Shown here: positions 60,818 through 64,000 of the stretch, piece by piece
Layout: the number at the start of each line of letters is the position of its first letter
Numbering within the stretch: the stretch's first letter is position 1
Assembly (NCBI RefSeq): GCF_026537325.1
Contig: NZ_JAFNMJ010000002.1
Span: 62,001-126,000, forward strand
Origin: Bifidobacterium sp. B4142
GTDB lineage: Bacteria > Actinomycetota > Actinomycetes > Actinomycetales > Bifidobacteriaceae
DNA length: 64,000 nt
Direction: 5' to 3'
Translations under genes and position numbers: made by a program
Notes under the pieces: generated by a model
Told to the model about the DNA's origin: nothing
Database searches by the model: none
The model's input: the letters and a program-made list of their open reading frames with translations, nothing else

Positions 60818-62215
60818 ATGACAAAGCTCATGATGAGAACCATGGATCTGCGCGGGAAAACCATGTCCCGCGCCCAACTTCTCGCCGCCATGCCCCGTGC
60901 CGATATGGGTACCCGGGAGGCCAGTGCCCAGGTGCAGCCCATACTGGACCGGGTGCGCGAGCATGGGGCCGCTGCCCTGCGTGACCTGGAGGAGAGGTTC
61001 GACCATGTGCGTCCCCATGATCTGAGGGTCCCGGCATCGGCCATGCAGAAGGCCTTGGAGGGGCTTGATCCCAAGGTCAGGGCGGCAATCGAGGAGTCCG
61101 TTACCCGCATCCGCAAGGTCTGCACCACCCAGGTGCCCAAGCCCATGGCCACCGACCTGGCACCCGGTGCCCGGGTCAGCGAGCGGTGGATCCCGGTCCA
61201 ACGCGTAGGTCTCTACGTGCCGGGAGGCAAGGCCCTGTATCCTTCCTCGGTCATCATGAACGCAGTGCCCGCCCAGGTGGCCGGCGTCGATTCCCTGGCC
61301 GTGGCCACTCCGCCCGCCTCTGACGATCCCCGTGGTCTGCCAGCGGCCATCATCCTGGCCACCTGTGCCATCCTGGGCGTGGATGAGGTCTATGCCGTGG
61401 GCGGTGCCCAGGCTATAGCCATGTTTGCTTACGGGGCCAAGGGGTCGGAACCTCAGGACGGGGAGATTCTCTGCGACCCGGTCGATAAGATCACAGGCCC
61501 GGGCAACATCTTTGTTGCGACGGCCAAGCAGATGGTCTCCGGCATGGTGGGAATCGATGCCGTGGCAGGACCCACGGAAATCGCTATTCTAGCCGACGGC
61601 CAGGCCAACCCCGACTGGGTGGCAGCAGACCTGATCGGACAGGCCGAGCATGACGAGCTGGCCGGCTCGGTGCTGATCACCGACAGCCAGGACCTGGCCC
61701 AGGGCGTTCAGGAGGCCCTGGATCGCAGGGTGCCTAGGACCGAGCACGCCGACCGGGTGCGCACCTCCCTGGGCGGCAACCAGTCGGGAATCATCCTGAC
61801 CGACGGAATCGACCAGTCCATCGACGTGGCCAATGCCTATGCCGCCGAGCATCTGGAGGTTCAGACGGCCGATCCTGATGCCGTCATCGACCGGATTCGG
61901 AATGCAGGGGCCATCTTCCGCGGCCCTTACGCTCCTGTGCCCTTGGGCGACTACATGTCCGGGTCCAACCACGTCCTGCCCACCGGCGGCACCGCCCGGT
62001 TCGACGTGGCCCTGGGCGTCCACACCTTCATGAAACCTGTCGAAGTCATCGAATATGACCAGGAAGGGCTCAAGCCTATCGCAGCCAAGATCAATGATTT
62101 CGCCGTATCCGAGGATCTGCCCGCCCATGGCGAGTGCGTCCTGAGCCGGTTCCTGGAGGATCCCTACGACAAGGCCGACCTGGAAGCCAACGAAGAGAAT
62201 GCCGGTCTGCGGTGA
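60818..62215 (+). CDS. hisD: Histidinol dehydrogenase
   Basis: 465 residues, zinc- and NAD-dependent, converting histidinol to histidine. VPGGKALYPSSVIMNAVPAQ, GPTEIAILAD, the ligand segment DLIGQAEHDELAGS and GGTARFDVALGVHTF are diagnostic. The ATG at 60818 lies exactly six bases after TACCAT and has no ribosome site, pointing to a leaderless start; later ATGs at 60830, 60833 and 60842 are alternatives. It is the first gene of a his cluster, overlapping hisC by GTGA. Confidence 0.97.
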   Translation: MTKLMMRTMDLRGKTMSRAQLLAAMPRADMGTREASAQVQPILDRVREHGAAALRDLEERFDHVRPHDLRVPASAMQKALEGLDPKVRAAIEESVTRIRKVCTTQVPKPMATDLAPGARVSERWIPVQRVGLYVPGGKALYPSSVIMNAVPAQVAGVDSLAVATPPASDDPRGLPAAIILATCAILGVDEVYAVGGAQAIAMFAYGAKGSEPQDGEILCDPVDKITGPGNIFVATAKQMVSGMVGIDAVAGPTEIAILADGQANPDWVAADLIGQAEHDELAGSVLITDSQDLAQGVQEALDRRVPRTEHADRVRTSLGGNQSGIILTDGIDQSIDVANAYAAEHLEVQTADPDAVIDRIRNAGAIFRGPYAPVPLGDYMSGSNHVLPTGGTARFDVALGVHTFMKPVEVIEYDQEGLKPIAAKINDFAVSEDLPAHGECVLSRFLEDPYDKADLEANEENAGLR

Positions 62216-63360
62216 GTGCCATACCTGCCGATCTTCCCCTCCGTAGGGACTTGGTAGGGGAGGAGCCCTATGGCGCCCCCCAGCTGGATGTCCCGGTCTG
62301 TCTGAATGTGAACGAGAACCCCTACCCCCTGGACCAGGAGGTGGTCGATGCCATCTGCCAGCGTGTGCGCCAGGCGGCCCCCGGTCTCAACCGCTATCCG
62401 GACAGGGAGCATGAGGATCTGCGGCGGGCCTTGTCTGCCTATCTGAAGAAGGAGTCAGGGACCTCGCTCCAACCCGAGCAGATCTGGGCGGCCAACGGGT
62501 CCAACGAGATCATGCTCCAGCTCTTCCAGGCCTTCGGTGGACCGGGCAGGATCGCCTTGGGCTGCGATCCGACCTACTCCATGTATCCCGAGTACGCCAG
62601 AGACACCTTCACAGACTGGGAGCTGGCTCATCGGCAGCCTGATTTCAGCCTGGATATTGAAACGACCATCGAGCGCATCAAGACGCTAGGCCCCGCCATG
62701 GTCCTGGTCACCAGCCCCAACAATCCCACGGGGACGCCCCTGCCCATGGATCAGCTGACCAGGCTCCTGGAGGCCTGCTCCAAGGTCCCTGTAGCGGGCG
62801 CGGATAAGTCCGCCCAGCCCATCGTGGTCGTGGATGAGGCCTACATCGAGTTCCGAGACCCGGGCACGCCCTCGGCGGTCAGTCTGATCGGGCAGTACGA
62901 CCATCTGGCAGTCACCCGGACCATGTCCAAGGCCTTCGCCTTCGCCGGCGCCAGGGTGGGCTACCTGGCAGCATCCAGGGGAATAGTTGACGCGGTCCGC
63001 ATCGTTCGTATGCCCTACCACCTGAGCGCCCTGACCCAGGCTGCGGCCCTGGCTGCCCTGGAGCACACCGACCTCCAGCTGGCTCGGGTGGATCAGCTTC
63101 GCCAGACCCGTCGGGAAACCGCTGAGTGGCTGGCCGGACAGAAGTTCCATGGTCGTCCCTTGACCGTGGTCCCCTCGGCCTCCAACTTTATCCTCTTCGG
63201 TACCTTCCCCGACCGCGATGCCATCTTCGAGGCCATGAAGGATGAAGGCGTGCTGATCCGGGCCGTCGGTCCTCAGGGCTACCTGAGGGTCTGCATGGGC
63301 ACGGACGCGGAGATGGAGCGATTCCGTCAAACCCTGGTCCATGTCCTCAAGCGGTTCTGA
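62212..63360 (+). CDS. hisC: Histidinol-phosphate aminotransferase
   Basis: 382 residues, PLP-dependent fold type I. LNVNENPYPL begins the domain. ANGSNEIMLQLFQAF, SPNNPTGTPL, and VVDEAYIEF bind PLP and substrate, and the Schiff-base Lys is K240 in RTMSKAFAFAG. The GTG start at 62212 overlaps the hisD stop; the open frame further upstream lies inside hisD and is spurious. Confidence 0.97.
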   Translation: MSAIPADLPLRRDLVGEEPYGAPQLDVPVCLNVNENPYPLDQEVVDAICQRVRQAAPGLNRYPDREHEDLRRALSAYLKKESGTSLQPEQIWAANGSNEIMLQLFQAFGGPGRIALGCDPTYSMYPEYARDTFTDWELAHRQPDFSLDIETTIERIKTLGPAMVLVTSPNNPTGTPLPMDQLTRLLEACSKVPVAGADKSAQPIVVVDEAYIEFRDPGTPSAVSLIGQYDHLAVTRTMSKAFAFAGARVGYLAASRGIVDAVRIVRMPYHLSALTQAAALAALEHTDLQLARVDQLRQTRRETAEWLAGQKFHGRPLTVVPSASNFILFGTFPDRDAIFEAMKDEGVLIRAVGPQGYLRVCMGTDAEMERFRQTLVHVLKRF

Positions 63361-63458
63361 AGGATCAGACCAGCGGCACGGCTATGCTGGTGGTCTAGAT
63401 GCCGTGCAGGAGCCGCAGTGCGGACTGGAATGCGCGGCAAGAAAGCGGAGGAGCAGCA

Positions 63459-64000
63459 ATGGCAGGCAGAACAGCCACCATCACCCGCCAGACCAGTGAA
63501 TCCAAGGTGAGTCTGAGTCTGGACCTGGATGGCACCGGAGTGACCGACATCGACACCTCAGTTCCCTTCTATGACCATATGATGACGGCCTTGGGCAGGC
63601 ATTCCCTGATTGACCTGACCATCAAGGCCAGCGGGGACACACAGATCGACGTCCACCACACCGTCGAAGATGTGGCCATCGTCTTTGGCGAGGCCCTGGC
63701 CCAAGCTTTGGGGGACAAGCGGGGCATCAAGCGTTTCGCTGACGCCACTGTTCCCCTGGACGAGGCTCTGGCCCGAGCCGTGGTCGACATTTCCGGCAGG
63801 CCCTATGCGGTCTGCGCCGGCGAACCGGAAGGGTTCGAGTACGCCATGATCGGCGGGCACTTCACCGGCTCCCTGGTAAGGCACGTCATGGAGTCCATCG
63901 CCCTGCACGCCGGCATCTGCCTGCACCTGATCCTTTTGTCGGGCAGGGATCCGCACCACATTGCCGAGGCTGAGTTCAAGGCCCTGGCCAGGGCCTTGCG
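63459..64000 (+). CDS. hisB: Imidazoleglycerol-phosphate dehydratase (partial, cut by the window end)
   Basis: The first 180 codons are present. The Mn-binding His/Glu motifs are there: [41 protein letters not shown] and [16 protein letters not shown]. This enzyme makes imidazole-acetol phosphate, the substrate of hisC. GGAGGAG lies before the ATG. About 20 residues are missing at the C-terminus. Confidence 0.96.
   Translation, partial: MAGRTATITRQTSESKVSLSLDLDGTGVTDIDTSVPFYDHMMTALGRHSLIDLTIKASGDTQIDVHHTVEDVAIVFGEALAQALGDKRGIKRFADATVPLDEALARAVVDISGRPYAVCAGEPEGFEYAMIGGHFTGSLVRHVMESIALHAGICLHLILLSGRDPHHIAEAEFKALARAL

Overview
The window is a high-GC actinobacterial chromosome segment. It is almost certainly from a Bifidobacterium, and the bee-associated B. 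asteroides group is my best guess. That placement is an inference from gene content and order: ftsZ-sepF-yggT-divIVA-lspA-rluD-dnaE, a translational T-box before a long type-2 ileS, DUF3052/DUF3107 proteins, the Lon-like/Zincin_2/UvrD neighbourhood, GH42/GH3/GH32 sugar enzymes and a glutamate-cysteine ligase. No IS element, CRISPR array, rRNA or phage gene was seen.

Layout. (1) 1-8 kb: the tail of a 2-hydroxyacyl-CoA dehydratase-activase-like protein, a sugar O-acetyltransferase, a TetR regulator divergent from a GH42 beta-galactosidase / GH3 beta-glucosidase pair, and a GCS2-family glutamate-cysteine ligase. (2) 8-15 kb: an accessory nucleoside module with a GNAT, two nucleoside hydrolases, a DcuC-family permease, a TetA(L)-like MFS protein and a LacI regulator. 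Its right half (about 10.9-15.0 kb) is clearly AT-richer than its surroundings. Related palindromes precede both outward-facing operons. (3) 15-33 kb: T-box plus ileS, aldo/keto reductase, SPFH protein, patatin, murI, dapF, a VKOR-like protein, PHP phosphoesterase, DUF3107, a kinase-fold protein with a degenerate active site, a short UvrD helicase, Zincin_2, a Lon-like peptidase without room for a PDZ domain, DUF3052 and a 14-TM MFS exporter. (4) 33.7-41.5 kb: tRNA-Val(UAC), a protein with three DivIVA-like motifs coupled to dxr and ispG, a membrane-anchored alpha/beta hydrolase, recO and uppS. This set links isoprenoid precursor supply to undecaprenyl carrier synthesis. (5) 41.6-48.8 kb: an AbgB-like M20 amidohydrolase with its MFS transporter, then a sucrose locus (GH32, LacY/CscB permease, LacI regulator) with a promoter overlapped by two tandem LacI-type operators. 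(6) 48.8-64 kb: housekeeping genes: thiamine-binding DUF77, glyS, dusB, ftsZ-sepF-yggT-divIVA, lspA-rluD, dnaE and the start of the his operon (hisD-hisC-hisB, the last cut by the window end).

The most notable points are the shared-operator nucleoside module, the likely pseudokinase beside uvrD, the Lon-like peptidase with no PDZ insertion, two unusual DivIVA-type proteins, and nine genes with a -10-like hexamer six or seven bases before the start codon, which suggests leaderless transcripts.
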